A stretch of 50,578 nt of DNA from a virus. Positions 12,656 through 19,710 of the stretch are shown piece by piece. A model generated the notes under the pieces. It had not been told where the DNA came from. It searched no databases and saw only the letters and a program-made list of their open reading frames with translations. Within the stretch, counting starts at the first letter, position 1, and every line of letters starts with the position of its first letter. The stretch spans positions 1-50,578 of the IMG/VR virus record IMGVR_UViG_3300033148_003387; one strand, given 5' to 3'. The translations under genes and the position numbers were made by a program.

Positions 12656-12952
12656 ATGGCAAAAACTTCTAAAGCAAGCATGCCTTGCAACAAACCAAGG
12701 AGATCTAATCGTCCAGGAAAAAAAATGATGGTTAAAGGCTGTGAAGGTGGAAAGGAAAAACTTCTACACTTTGGAGCTAAAGGTTATGGTCATAATTATT
12801 CTCCAGCAGCTCGTAGGTCATTCAGAGCTAGACACAAATGTGCTACAGCTACAAGTAAATTAACGGCTAGATATTGGGCGTGTAAAAAACTGTGGGCTGG
12901 AAAAGGGGGCTCCACTAAAAGCTCTCCAAAAAATAAACAAGGAAAATATTAA
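12656..12952 (+). CDS. Small basic Cys-containing protein (98 aa), phage-type
   Basis: Lys/Arg-rich throughout. The central stretch GAKGYGHNYSPAARRSFRAR followed by HKCATA and TARYWACKKLWAG resembles a block I recall from small proteins of marine phages and giant viruses (SFRARHKC...TARYWSC); no function is known for it. The two Cys at about 62 and 75 with His and aromatic residues could form a zinc-binding or disulfide core. Both ends are disordered and basic, consistent with binding packaged DNA. It is the first gene of a run of tiny basic proteins. Confidence 0.7.
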   Translation: MAKTSKASMPCNKPRRSNRPGKKMMVKGCEGGKEKLLHFGAKGYGHNYSPAARRSFRARHKCATATSKLTARYWACKKLWAGKGGSTKSSPKNKQGKY

Positions 12953-12956
12953 CACA

Positions 12957-13142
12957 ATGAATTATAGAACATCACTTCCATTACATGAGACAGAGTTTCT
13001 TGATGAGTGGCCCAAAAAGAAAAGAAAAAATAAATCAAAAGGGAACAATAGGTCTATTAAGGATAAAAGAAGAGCTCATAAGAAGCAGCTAAAAAAGTGT
13101 GGTAAAAAAACCTTGGGAAGCTGTAAGGTTGTAAAAAGATAA
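12957..13142 (+). CDS. Tiny basic protein with N-terminal YRTSLPLH tag, copy 1 (61 aa)
   Basis: Begins MNYRTSLPLHETEFLDEWP, then is almost entirely Lys/Arg/Asn/Gly with a GSCKVV end. The first 14 residues recur nearly unchanged in the genes at 13384 and 13582, while the remainders differ. A conserved N-terminus joined to variable basic tails suggests a targeting or docking tag, for example to a virion or scaffold component, with the tail contacting DNA. That is inference; the shared tag is seen directly. Confidence 0.7.
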   Translation: MNYRTSLPLHETEFLDEWPKKKRKNKSKGNNRSIKDKRRAHKKQLKKCGKKTLGSCKVVKR

Positions 13143-13186
13143 GATATAGCTAAGAAAAGAAAAGTAACTAGAAAAAAAAGTAAGAC

Positions 13187-13387
13187 ATGAGTAAGATGAC
13201 TAACAGAAAACGCAAATGCCCTAAAGGAGAAAGGTTTAATAAGGGTAAAAACAAATGTGTAGAAACACTTATTAGTAAAGCTGGCATAGACAGCCCAGGG
13301 GCTGTAGCTGGTTTAATTGGTGTTTTAGGTGGAGGATTAGGAGCTTACGCTAAAGTAAAGTCGGATATTAAAAAGCAAGGACGATGA
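13187..13387 (+). CDS. Small basic protein with Cys motif and a Gly-rich hydrophobic helix (66 aa)
   Basis: An N-terminal KRKCPKGERFNKGKNKCVE motif (two Cys spaced 13 apart) is followed by GAVAGLIGVLGGGLGAYAKV, a Gly/Ala-rich hydrophobic helix that could be a membrane segment, and a short basic tail. The Cys motif is similar to the C-terminal part of the frameshifted gene downstream (RCEKKGYTWNNNTNTCEKK). The stop overlaps the next start as ATGA. Possibly a membrane-active or virion-associated peptide. Confidence 0.65.
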   Translation: MSKMTNRKRKCPKGERFNKGKNKCVETLISKAGIDSPGAVAGLIGVLGGGLGAYAKVKSDIKKQGR

Positions 13388-13551
13388 ATTATAGAACATC
13401 GCTCCCGTTACACCCAACCGAATTTCCTGAAGTGTCTAAAAAAGATAGACGAAAGGTTAAAAGATATTCCCGCAAAGCGGTAAAAGGTAAGTCCACAAAG
13501 AAAAGTAGACGAGAGACTAGTAAGTTATATTATAAAATAGTAGGATTGTAA
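13384..13551 (+). CDS. Tiny basic protein with N-terminal YRTSLPLH tag, copy 2 (55 aa)
   Basis: ATG at 13384 overlaps the upstream stop (ATGA); TAA at 13549-13551. It starts MNYRTSLPLHPTEFPEV and continues with a Lys/Arg/Ser-rich tail ending YYKIVGL. The tag is identical to copy 1 except for one residue in the first 14. Its DNA also resembles copy 1 and copy 3, pointing to duplication. Confidence 0.7.
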   Translation: MNYRTSLPLHPTEFPEVSKKDRRKVKRYSRKAVKGKSTKKSRRETSKLYYKIVGL

Positions 13552-13581
13552 AGAATCTTAAGAAACAAACAAGAAATAATT

Positions 13582-13884
13582 ATGTCATATAGAACCTCAT
13601 TACCATTGCACCCAACTGAATTTGGAAAACCTTTAGTAACTAAGAAAAGGAAAAAACACGCCAGATCTATTCGCCCTACATCTAGAAAAAATCCAGATGG
13701 AAGTAGAAGTTCACATATAATGGAGTCTGGTGAGTCTGACGGCAAGTACAAATATCAAGTAGCACAGCAGGGTGGAGAGAAGCACAGAAACGAGGAGAGG
13801 TATATGGATTTAAGAGTAAGAAAAGAGCTGAAAAGTTTGCTTATGGCAGTTGGAAAAAGGGAAAAGATAAAAGAACCGGCATGA
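13582..13884 (+). CDS. YRTSLPLH-tagged basic protein, copy 3, with a probable frameshift
   Basis: The frame starts MSYRTSLPLHPTEFGKP and is convincing through KNPDGSRSSHIMESGE and DGKYKY. From about 13750 the sequence in this frame stops looking like a protein (HRNEERYMDLRVRKELK), whereas the frame one base earlier becomes strongly protein-like (see 13740-13976). The real product is probably the first ~57 residues joined to that second segment. Either a base is missing from the sequence, or the gene is broken, or translation shifts by -1; no good slippery heptamer is visible. The annotated end at 13884 is therefore probably wrong. Confidence 0.55.
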   Translation: MSYRTSLPLHPTEFGKPLVTKKRKKHARSIRPTSRKNPDGSRSSHIMESGESDGKYKYQVAQQGGEKHRNEERYMDLRVRKELKSLLMAVGKREKIKEPA

Positions 13885-13976
13885 AGCACTATCGTTGTGA
13901 GAAAAAAGGATATACCTGGAACAACAATACCAATACTTGTGAGAAAAAGAAAACAGGTAAAAAAAGAAACAAATAA
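13740..13976 (+). pseudogene. Downstream part of the frameshifted copy-3 gene
   Basis: In this frame, open from 13740 to TAA at 13974-13976, the product contains WREAQKRGEVYGFKSKKRAE, then KFAYGSWKKGKDKRTG, then MKHYRCEKKGYTWNN and a final Cys-Lys tail. The block RGEVxGFKSK..AEKFAxGSWKKGKD is one I recall from small proteins of marine phages, usually downstream of a DGSxSxH segment like the one in the other frame. The frame is closed by TGA at 13737-13739, so it has no start of its own except the internal ATG at 13881. It is best read as the C-terminal half of the gene that starts at 13582. Confidence 0.6.
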
Positions 13977-13982
13977 AATAAC

Positions 13983-13990
13983 TATCTTTA
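13983..13990 (+). promoter_or_regulatory. -7-like box TATCTTTA
   Basis: One mismatch from TATCTTTG, 16 bases before the ATG at 14006, the same spacing as at the other promoters. Confidence 0.45.
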
Positions 13991-14005
13991 CAAAAAAACA
14001 AAATT

Positions 14006-14242
14006 ATGAAACAAGGATATAACTCAAGACTAGATGAATCTTTAGGTGCAAAGCACGGAAAGAAGTCACAAAGCTATGCGTCAAGAAGACATGAAAGCGA
14101 AGCTATGGAAAAAAAATATCATGGTCACAAGTATGGATCAGATGCAGATATGTCTTATAGAGACAATTTTAAAGACAAGTGTGCGCACGTTGTAAAAGGT
14201 GGACACGTTGCTAAAGCACTAGAGCATCAATTTAGAAAATAA
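14006..14242 (+). CDS. Small basic His-rich protein (78 aa)
   Basis: Starts MKQGYNSRLDESLGAKHGKK. It is rich in Lys, His, Ser and Gly with recurring HG/GH pairs and ends KGGHVAKALEHQFRK. The opening segment RLDESLGxxHG is a pattern I recall in other phage-encoded small basic proteins, with no assigned function. One Cys at about 60. Likely intrinsically disordered; could bind DNA, membrane or metal. Confidence 0.65.
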   Translation: MKQGYNSRLDESLGAKHGKKSQSYASRRHESEAMEKKYHGHKYGSDADMSYRDNFKDKCAHVVKGGHVAKALEHQFRK

Positions 14243-14245
14243 GAC

Positions 14246-14506
14246 ATGGCTAGTAAGTTAGAAAAAATGAGGGAAAAGCCCGGAGGTTCTAACGCTGGTA
14301 AATACAAAAACGTTTCTAAAGGAGACTTTTGTGGACCATCAGGAGGAGCACCTCAAGGTAGTTACCCGGTAAACACAAGGGAGAGAGCTGAATCAGCTCT
14401 TAAGCTTGCTCACAATGCACCTAATCCAGAAGGGATTAAGTCTTGTGTGTATAGGAAATACCCAGGTCTTAAGAAAAAAAGCTTAATGCATAATCGTAAG
14501 AAGTAA
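14246..14506 (+). CDS. Small basic protein (86 aa) with GDFCGPSGGAPQGSYPVNT motif
   Basis: The block GDFCGPSGGAPQGSYPVNT followed by ERAESALKLAHNAPNPEGI and YRKYPGLKKK is characteristic of a small-protein family found in many marine phages: a loop with FCGP..GSYPVN, a helix RA.SAL.LAHNAP, and a basic RKYP tail. The family has no known function to me. The gene shares a one-base stop/start overlap with the following gene (TAATG). Confidence 0.75.
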   Translation: MASKLEKMREKPGGSNAGKYKNVSKGDFCGPSGGAPQGSYPVNTRERAESALKLAHNAPNPEGIKSCVYRKYPGLKKKSLMHNRKK

Positions 14507-14874
14507 TGTCTAAACTAGGTGGAGGTAAGCACGAGCGTCAATTAAAGAGAGAGGAGCGTAGGCGTAGGCGTCAGTGGCAAAAAAGATCTTCAGCAAAAGG
14601 TGTAGAAAAACCTAATTGCACTACTCTTTCTTGTCGAAACCCAGGGACTAAGAGTAAAGCTCAAAGACAAAGGGAGAGAGAGGCTCGTAAAGATGAGCGT
14701 CAAGACAACAGAGCTAAAAACAAGCAATTAAGAAAAGATAAAAGAGAGCTAAAAAAAGACATTAGAAAAGAAAAGAGAGCGGTGAGAAAGAGTTCTAAAA
14801 CGAAACCCATCCCATCTTTAATTGCTGGTCCTCCAAAATCTAAAGAAAAATCTAAAAACCCTAGGTTTATGTAG
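14506..14874 (+). CDS. Highly basic Arg/Lys-rich helical protein (122 aa)
   Basis: About half of the residues are Arg or Lys, arranged as a long helix of KR/RE/DER units (residues 45-100), after a short Cys-containing segment (KPNCTTLSCRNPGTK). It ends with a proline-rich tail. Histone-like DNA condensation or packing is an obvious possibility; a coiled coil is also likely. It converges with the minus-strand gene at 14876, the two stop codons lying one base apart. Confidence 0.65.
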   Translation: MSKLGGGKHERQLKREERRRRRQWQKRSSAKGVEKPNCTTLSCRNPGTKSKAQRQREREARKDERQDNRAKNKQLRKDKRELKKDIRKEKRAVRKSSKTKPIPSLIAGPPKSKEKSKNPRFM

Positions 14875-14875
14875 A

Positions 14876-15289
14876 TTACCATCTTCCTTGATTAATATCT
14901 TTTATAACCTTACGATAAACTTTATCATTATATGTAACCCGCTCTTTTAGGAGTGGGTTTCTTTTTGGTGTAGATGGAATCTTCTCTTCACCATTAAGTA
15001 TTTTGTATGCTCTATTAACCAAAGTCTTAGCTTTATGTGAAAGCTCATAAAGAGAATACCCACGACCATGTTGTTTCCTCCAGGTCACAATCCACCCTTC
15101 ATTCATTAAACGTTTAAATCGTTTTCGCTCCCAATTAAAAACAGCTTCATAGTCATCAAATATTTTTTTAGTGAACCTACCTTCACTATATAAAAAAAGA
15201 ATAAGATCTAAATCTGACTGATTTAAATTATATTTACGTTTGATGTAATAGCGAACTACGCGCCAATGTTTCAGGAAGTCTGTGTTCAT
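14876..15289 (-). CDS. Winged-helix (MarR-like) DNA-binding protein
   Basis: The only minus-strand gene in the right arm. The 137-residue product has the helix order of a winged helix-turn-helix: LNQSDLDLILFLYSEGRFTK (helix 1 and 2), WERKRFKRLMNEGWIVTWRK (recognition helix and first wing strand), RGYSLYELSHKAKTLVNRAY (wing and following helix). The family typically controls transcription. It is divergent from the gene at 15340, and the 50-base gap between them contains a TATCTTTG box, so it may regulate that promoter. No ligand-binding domain is evident. Fold call is from pattern only. Confidence 0.7.
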   Translation of the reverse strand: MNTDFLKHWRVVRYYIKRKYNLNQSDLDLILFLYSEGRFTKKIFDDYEAVFNWERKRFKRLMNEGWIVTWRKQHGRGYSLYELSHKAKTLVNRAYKILNGEEKIPSTPKRNPLLKERVTYNDKVYRKVIKDINQGRW

Positions 15290-15313
15290 AAAAACTAATA
15301 TAACATTTTTATT

Positions 15314-15321
15314 TATCTTTG
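15314..15321 (+). promoter_or_regulatory. -7 promoter box TATCTTTG
   Basis: 19 bases before the ATG at 15340, in the divergent gap shared with the winged-helix gene. Confidence 0.6.
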
Positions 15322-15339
15322 CAATAAACCTAATTAAAT

Positions 15340-15504
15340 ATGAAAAGTAGAGGACTAGGAGATAGTATCCATAAAATTACCAAAGCTACAGGTGTTCACA
15401 CCTTAGTTGATAAAGGAGCGAAAGCTTTAGGAAAGTCAGATTGCGGGTGTGATAAGCGTAGGGATACATTGAATCGTTTAATACCTTATCGCAAAAATAA
15501 ATAA
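15340..15504 (+). CDS. Small Cys-rich protein with CGCDKR motif (54 aa)
   Basis: ATG at 15340, TAA at 15502-15504. The product starts MKSRGLGDSIHKITKATGVH and ends CGCDKRRDTLNRLIPYRKNK. The pattern GLGD.I.KITKATG ... CGCDKR...LN.L.PY is one I recall as recurrent in small proteins beside structural genes of Bacteroidota phages. The CxC could bind metal or be a redox or disulfide site. The gene is one base from the next (TAAAATG). Confidence 0.7.
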   Translation: MKSRGLGDSIHKITKATGVHTLVDKGAKALGKSDCGCDKRRDTLNRLIPYRKNK

Positions 15505-15505
15505 A

Positions 15506-15973
15506 ATGGCATATCAAAAATTACAAGTAAGCAGAGCTCTAGTAGTTATACCTAGTGACACCGTAGACATTCCGTTCCCAGGAGCACTTATGATCAGTAG
15601 TACCACAACTGGAGTGCCAGCTGCTCTTAACGTGGTGGATTTAGGCGGAGATTTTATAAACAAAGGAGTAAGACCTGGGGATATTATTTACTCCGGAACT
15701 ACTATAGCCGCCACCGTGGTTACTGTGGATAGCGCAACGGAATTAACCGCCACAGCTGCCGTACCAAACGCAACCGATTATAAGATATACAAGGCGGGGG
15801 CAAATGAAGGCTGCGTATTGTATGTGGGTACAGGTGGAAATGTAGATTTAATTACAGCTGGTGGAGACACTGTGTTGTACACTGGTGTCCCAACAGGTAT
15901 GTTTATGCCGGTTCAAGTGAAAAGAGTAAAAGCCTCACTTACTGGAGCCTCAACCATTATAGCGCAGTGGTAA
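15506..15973 (+). CDS. Beta-rich structural protein (155 aa)
   Basis: The sequence is rich in Thr, Val, Gly and Ala with no long helices. A central repeat-like unit, GGDFINKGVRPGDIIYSG then TIAATVVTVDSATELTAT, is very similar in plan to a segment of the 32081-32584 protein (GQDFLTSVTVGDVVWN...). Such 'GDxV...V.DS.TL' units are frequent in phage head-decoration, fibre and spike proteins. Probably part of the virion surface. Position within a fibre/lysis block favours a fibre or adaptor role. Confidence 0.55.
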   Translation: MAYQKLQVSRALVVIPSDTVDIPFPGALMISSTTTGVPAALNVVDLGGDFINKGVRPGDIIYSGTTIAATVVTVDSATELTATAAVPNATDYKIYKAGANEGCVLYVGTGGNVDLITAGGDTVLYTGVPTGMFMPVQVKRVKASLTGASTIIAQW

Positions 15974-15974
15974 A

Positions 15975-17393
15975 ATGGGAATAATTAACGGAATAGGAGT
16001 AGCTATTGAAAGTAGCACACAAGACGGTGTTCCTCAAGGTGGGGGAGGATTTCCCAACACGTATTCGTTAGAATTTGACGGAGTTGACGATGTTGTAAAT
16101 GGCGGCAATTCAAGTGAGTTACAAATTACATCTGACATAAGTATATCAGCTTGGTTTAAAACTACCTCAACTAGCACTATGATTATAGTTGCTAAAAGAG
16201 ATAGTCCTCTTGGCGGAAGCACTTATGGTTATCAGGTATATTGTTCGGGGGGTAAAGTAGTGTTTTTAGTCACAAGGTCAGGACCAACAACAACTTCTAT
16301 TTTAGGAACAACAACTATTTCTGATGGTGCTTGGCATCATGTTTTATGTACTATTAATCAAGCTTCACAAATATCTATAATTTTAGATGGATCAACAGAA
16401 GGCACTGCTTTATTACCAGCGGGTACTTTTATTGATAGTGATAGTGACTTGAGAATAGGTTACAATCAAATTGGTTCTTCTAATTACTATTTTAATGGAA
16501 CCATTGATGAAGTGGCTATTTTTGACTCATTACAAAGTGGCTCTGTTATTTATAATAATGGTAAACCCGATGATTTAACTCCACTTAATCCCGTTGCTTG
16601 GTATCGAAATGGCGACAACGGTTCATACAAATCTCCACAGTGGTTAATACCTAATAATATTAATAAGGATAAAGTATCGAATTATAGTTTTGAGTTTGAT
16701 GGTATTGGGGACAATATAAACTTAGGCACAAGTGTCCTTGACGGCTTAGGTGCTTTTAGTATTTCTTTTTGGTTCAATACAAGTTATGATAATTGGCAGT
16801 ATTTTATGGGTGATAATAGCTTTAGATTTACTATGAAGCAATCTACTGACGATGTAAGAATAAATTTTAATGGTAGTGCTGTTTATAGAGCTGACCCTTT
16901 ACCTGTAACTTTAAACACTTGGAATAATTTTGTTTTTATTTTTGACGGCTCTTTAGCTCAAGCGGATAGAATGAAATTATATCTAAATAACTCTTTAGCA
17001 ACTAATATTCTTGGTGGCACACCAGATACTACTTTTGTAGCGAGTAATGATTTTAGACTTGCAAGAGTAGGCTCTTATAGTGCAAAGCTGTTTGTTGGTA
17101 TGATGGATGATGTTGCATTTTTTAATACAGCTTTAACTCCTGAAAATGTAGATTCAATTTATAATGGTGGCGAACCAACAACATTACCAAGTGGTACAGT
17201 AGCACATTACCCAATGGGGGAAGAAGCAACATTTAGTACCAACTGGACAATACCTGATGGAGTGGGAAGTGCTGACGGTACGTCTGAAAATATGACAATA
17301 CAGGATAGAGTAGGCGAAGCAAGTGCCAGCGCTTCAAACGCAGTTAGTCTTAACATGATTGAAGGGAGCAGAGTAGAGGATGTTCCAAGTTAA
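15975..17393 (+). CDS. Tail fibre or adhesin-like protein with two LamG/ConA-like lectin domains
   Basis: A 472-residue protein with two tandem concanavalin-like (LamG_3) units: YSLEFDGVDDVV...ISISAWFKT...GAWHHVLCTI...GTIDEVAIF (about 30-205) and YSFEFDGIGDNI...FSISFWFNT...WNNFVFIFD...GMMDDVAFF (about 236-390). Each ends with a short YNGG/YNNG..P region and a W/H-Y.. segment. These jelly-roll domains bind carbohydrate in many phage and bacterial adhesins, so binding to host capsule or lipopolysaccharide is likely. The C-terminal 50 residues are low in complexity and may be a trimerisation or attachment part. Confidence 0.75.
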   Translation: MGIINGIGVAIESSTQDGVPQGGGGFPNTYSLEFDGVDDVVNGGNSSELQITSDISISAWFKTTSTSTMIIVAKRDSPLGGSTYGYQVYCSGGKVVFLVTRSGPTTTSILGTTTISDGAWHHVLCTINQASQISIILDGSTEGTALLPAGTFIDSDSDLRIGYNQIGSSNYYFNGTIDEVAIFDSLQSGSVIYNNGKPDDLTPLNPVAWYRNGDNGSYKSPQWLIPNNINKDKVSNYSFEFDGIGDNINLGTSVLDGLGAFSISFWFNTSYDNWQYFMGDNSFRFTMKQSTDDVRINFNGSAVYRADPLPVTLNTWNNFVFIFDGSLAQADRMKLYLNNSLATNILGGTPDTTFVASNDFRLARVGSYSAKLFVGMMDDVAFFNTALTPENVDSIYNGGEPTTLPSGTVAHYPMGEEATFSTNWTIPDGVGSADGTSENMTIQDRVGEASASASNAVSLNMIEGSRVEDVPS

Positions 17394-17405
17394 AAATAAA
17401 TTTAT

Positions 17406-17413
17406 TACCTTTG
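17406..17413 (+). promoter_or_regulatory. -7 promoter box TACCTTTG
   Basis: Fits TAnnTTTG and lies 17 bases before the ATG at 17430. Confidence 0.55.
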
Positions 17414-17429
17414 TTAAAACAATAAAATT

Positions 17430-18035
17430 ATGGCAACAATACCAAGTAATGAGCAGTTTGTAGGGATTAACGCCTCTCAAGACTTAACAGAGAGAAGTTC
17501 TGCTCAAACGAATAGTGCAAGAGAAATATATACCTATGCAGAACTAATGGCAGGAGCCACTGGGGCCACCGAACTAGAAAGTGGGACAGGTGGAATTTTT
17601 GCAGGAGTAAGCAAATTAGGAGCCACCTACAATATAGGGGGTGTTGAGTATGACTCTTATAACTTAAAGTGTATTGTGTCTCTAACTCCCGAAGCTACAG
17701 TTCATATTGTAACAATAGGGTCTATCGAAGTAGGCGCGGGAAACATATTTTTCATTAACAACCGATCTAATATTGAGTCTGTAGACTTTAATGGATTAGG
17801 AGGGTATACAAATAACCCATTAAACCTTGGAGCGATGGTTGATGATGCCACAGACACATCACGACCACTAGCAGGATTATTTTACGTTAATCAAGAAAAC
17901 GTACCAACCTATCCTGTAGAGTTTAATGCGATGTATATTATAGCCGCAGATGCAGCAAATTTCGAGGCAGATGTGTATGTGGACATGGACTTTATCGCTC
18001 AAAAAGATACAACCGTAGAATTTACAATAGCTTAA
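17430..18035 (+). CDS. Predicted beta-structured virion or fibre protein (201 aa)
   Basis: Starts MATIPSNEQFVGINASQDLT. Rich in Gly, Ala, Thr and Asn with alternating beta patterns (VHIVTIGSIEVGAGNIFFIN, ADVYVDMDFIAQKDTTVEF) and no catalytic motif. It sits between the LamG adhesin and the lysis cassette, and small proteins with this kind of N-terminus accompany tail-fibre genes in related phages (from memory). Structural role inferred from composition and location. Confidence 0.5.
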   Translation: MATIPSNEQFVGINASQDLTERSSAQTNSAREIYTYAELMAGATGATELESGTGGIFAGVSKLGATYNIGGVEYDSYNLKCIVSLTPEATVHIVTIGSIEVGAGNIFFINNRSNIESVDFNGLGGYTNNPLNLGAMVDDATDTSRPLAGLFYVNQENVPTYPVEFNAMYIIAADAANFEADVYVDMDFIAQKDTTVEFTIA

Positions 18036-18044
18036 AAATAAATA

Positions 18045-18470
18045 ATGGAAAGAATAATAACAGTAACAGACGATAAAGGAACGGTTCTTAGACCTATAGA
18101 TGCAACTTTTGAAGTAGACTACAAGTATTCGGGAGAAGCTGCACCTGAAAGAGTATTAGAAGGTGAAGTGAAAAGAGGGGGAGTAGTTGCGAACCCATTT
18201 CCTGAAGCTGACCCTACAAAAACTTTGGAGTATTCAGAAATATCAATTACAGTTAAAGACAAACCAGGGGGATGGGATGCTTATTCATCAAAGTCTCGTA
18301 GATTTGCGGGGAGAATTCCTGTGAAAGATTCTCCTAAAGAAGGCGTAGATATGCAATTACCATTTAAGGGTGTAATACCGACTACAAAACAAGAGAAAAG
18401 AGAAGCGTTACAAAATAGAAGAGACGTTATTTTTAATGCTCTTGAAAAAATATACCCGCCCAAAAAATAG
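18045..18470 (+). CDS. Hypothetical protein (141 aa)
   Basis: The first 60 residues form a beta-rich domain (MERIITVTDDKGTVLRPIDA, FEVDYKYSGE) and the last 50 a basic helix (TTKQEKREALQNRRDVIFNA). No family recognised. It follows the preceding structural gene by 9 bases, within the same unit. Confidence 0.55.
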   Translation: MERIITVTDDKGTVLRPIDATFEVDYKYSGEAAPERVLEGEVKRGGVVANPFPEADPTKTLEYSEISITVKDKPGGWDAYSSKSRRFAGRIPVKDSPKEGVDMQLPFKGVIPTTKQEKREALQNRRDVIFNALEKIYPPKK

Positions 18471-18475
18471 AAACA

Positions 18476-18730
18476 ATGTTAAATAACTTAGTATATGCTA
18501 TATGCAATATTGCAACAGATTTGCAAAACATTGATTTTTCACAAGTAGGGCAAAGTTCAGCTGGAACAATTAGAAGAAGTTTAGATGATACTCTTTTTGT
18601 AATTAAATACAATATAGAGCCTACATTTATAAAGGACGGCACTGTTGTACCAAGTCAAACGTTAACACATGAAGAAGCACTTACCTTAATGAGTACCCCA
18701 GCCTGGGAAGAACCTATTCCTGAACAATAA
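18476..18730 (+). CDS. Hypothetical small protein (84 aa)
   Basis: Helical N-terminus (MLNNLVYAICNIATDLQNID), then a strand and turn region with FVIKYNIEPTFIKDG, then HEEALTLMSTPAWEEPIP. The TPAWEEPIP ending is one I have seen in other phage small proteins. Neighbour of the lysis genes; no function assigned. Confidence 0.55.
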   Translation: MLNNLVYAICNIATDLQNIDFSQVGQSSAGTIRRSLDDTLFVIKYNIEPTFIKDGTVVPSQTLTHEEALTLMSTPAWEEPIPEQ

Positions 18731-18736
18731 AAGGAG

Positions 18737-19108
18737 ATGTCGCCCGATGAAATACATATAAACATTAAGGATGTTATATATATCATTGGATTTATTGTAA
18801 CTTTATTAACAGCGTGGTTTAAATTAAAGCACGACAATGATAGGCAAACGGAAAAAATTAAAGAATTAAGTGTCCGGGCTGATCGTTATTACAACGAATG
18901 TAAAGAGGAATTTATGAACGCTAAAAACGGCAGAGTATCTATTCGTAGAGATATAGACACTAGAATGGAAAAATTAAACGAGGTTATTCAATCTAATAAA
19001 GACCTGGTTAATTCTGAAATGAAAGAAATGTCCACAGCTATTAATAAAGTTAAATCAGACACAGCAGAAATAAAAGGGATGATATCAACCCTTCTAAATA
19101 AAAAGTAA
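18737..19108 (+). CDS. Membrane-anchored coiled-coil protein of the lysis cassette
   Basis: An N-terminal membrane span (residues 11-27, DVIYIIGFIVTLLTAWF) after a short polar start, then a long charged coiled coil (28-123, heptads such as MEKLNEVIQSNKDLVNSEMK). The architecture resembles XhlA-type haemolysin or inner-membrane spanin proteins. The ATG directly follows a purine-rich AAAGGAG, which is unusually close for a ribosome site. The stop overlaps the next start as TAATG, tying it to the endolysin-like gene. Confidence 0.6.
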   Translation: MSPDEIHINIKDVIYIIGFIVTLLTAWFKLKHDNDRQTEKIKELSVRADRYYNECKEEFMNAKNGRVSIRRDIDTRMEKLNEVIQSNKDLVNSEMKEMSTAINKVKSDTAEIKGMISTLLNKK

Positions 19109-19710
19109 TGAAAGGCGTATCTACGTATGATGTTATTAGATCTTTAAAAAGACTTAATTATTCAGTATATGAGCATGACTCAAAACCTTACAACCTTAAC
19201 ATAGTAGGGATTAGAGCAACCAATCCAGTTGTTAACGACTTCAACGATTTAATGTGTGTTTTTTGGAAATTCAAAGGAAATTGGAATGCATACAAAATGG
19301 TTTGCACTACCTTACCAGGATTAAAATATTTAGAAACACCTCTCAACCCGGCTGGATGTGCAATACTCGTACCCAACCAATATAAGGGGGTTTATTGTGT
19401 TGATAAACATAATGGGAAGTATGACGCTTTATGTCAGCGACTGGGAGATGTTACAGTTTATCGAGATGATGACAAAGATCAAAATTATGACATGATAGAC
19501 GTGTCAGAACAAACAGGAATGTTTGGAATAAATATTCATCAAGCTGATGATGAGTTTAGTATAGACCATGTAAATGGTTATTCAGCTGGTTGCCAAGTAA
19601 TTCAAAATCCAAAGGAATATGAGATTCATATGGATATTGTGAAAATGTCAGCCGAAGTATGGGGAAATAGTTTCACCTATACATTAATTAACGAAAAAGA
19701 TTTATTATGA
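19108..19710 (+). CDS. Candidate endolysin with YkuD-like active-site motif
   Basis: A 200-residue cytoplasmic-type protein (no signal peptide). Residues 140-165 contain GINIHQADDE followed by NGYSAGCQVI: a His (144) about 15-20 residues before S-x-G-C (159-162), the arrangement of the L,D-transpeptidase/YkuD-type catalytic site (H...S/HxGC). The surrounding lysis genes (coiled-coil membrane protein, holin-like protein and spanin) support a peptidoglycan-degrading role. The bond cleaved cannot be told. The ATGA overlap with the holin-like gene points to coupled expression. Confidence 0.65.
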   Translation: MKGVSTYDVIRSLKRLNYSVYEHDSKPYNLNIVGIRATNPVVNDFNDLMCVFWKFKGNWNAYKMVCTTLPGLKYLETPLNPAGCAILVPNQYKGVYCVDKHNGKYDALCQRLGDVTVYRDDDKDQNYDMIDVSEQTGMFGINIHQADDEFSIDHVNGYSAGCQVIQNPKEYEIHMDIVKMSAEVWGNSFTYTLINEKDLL

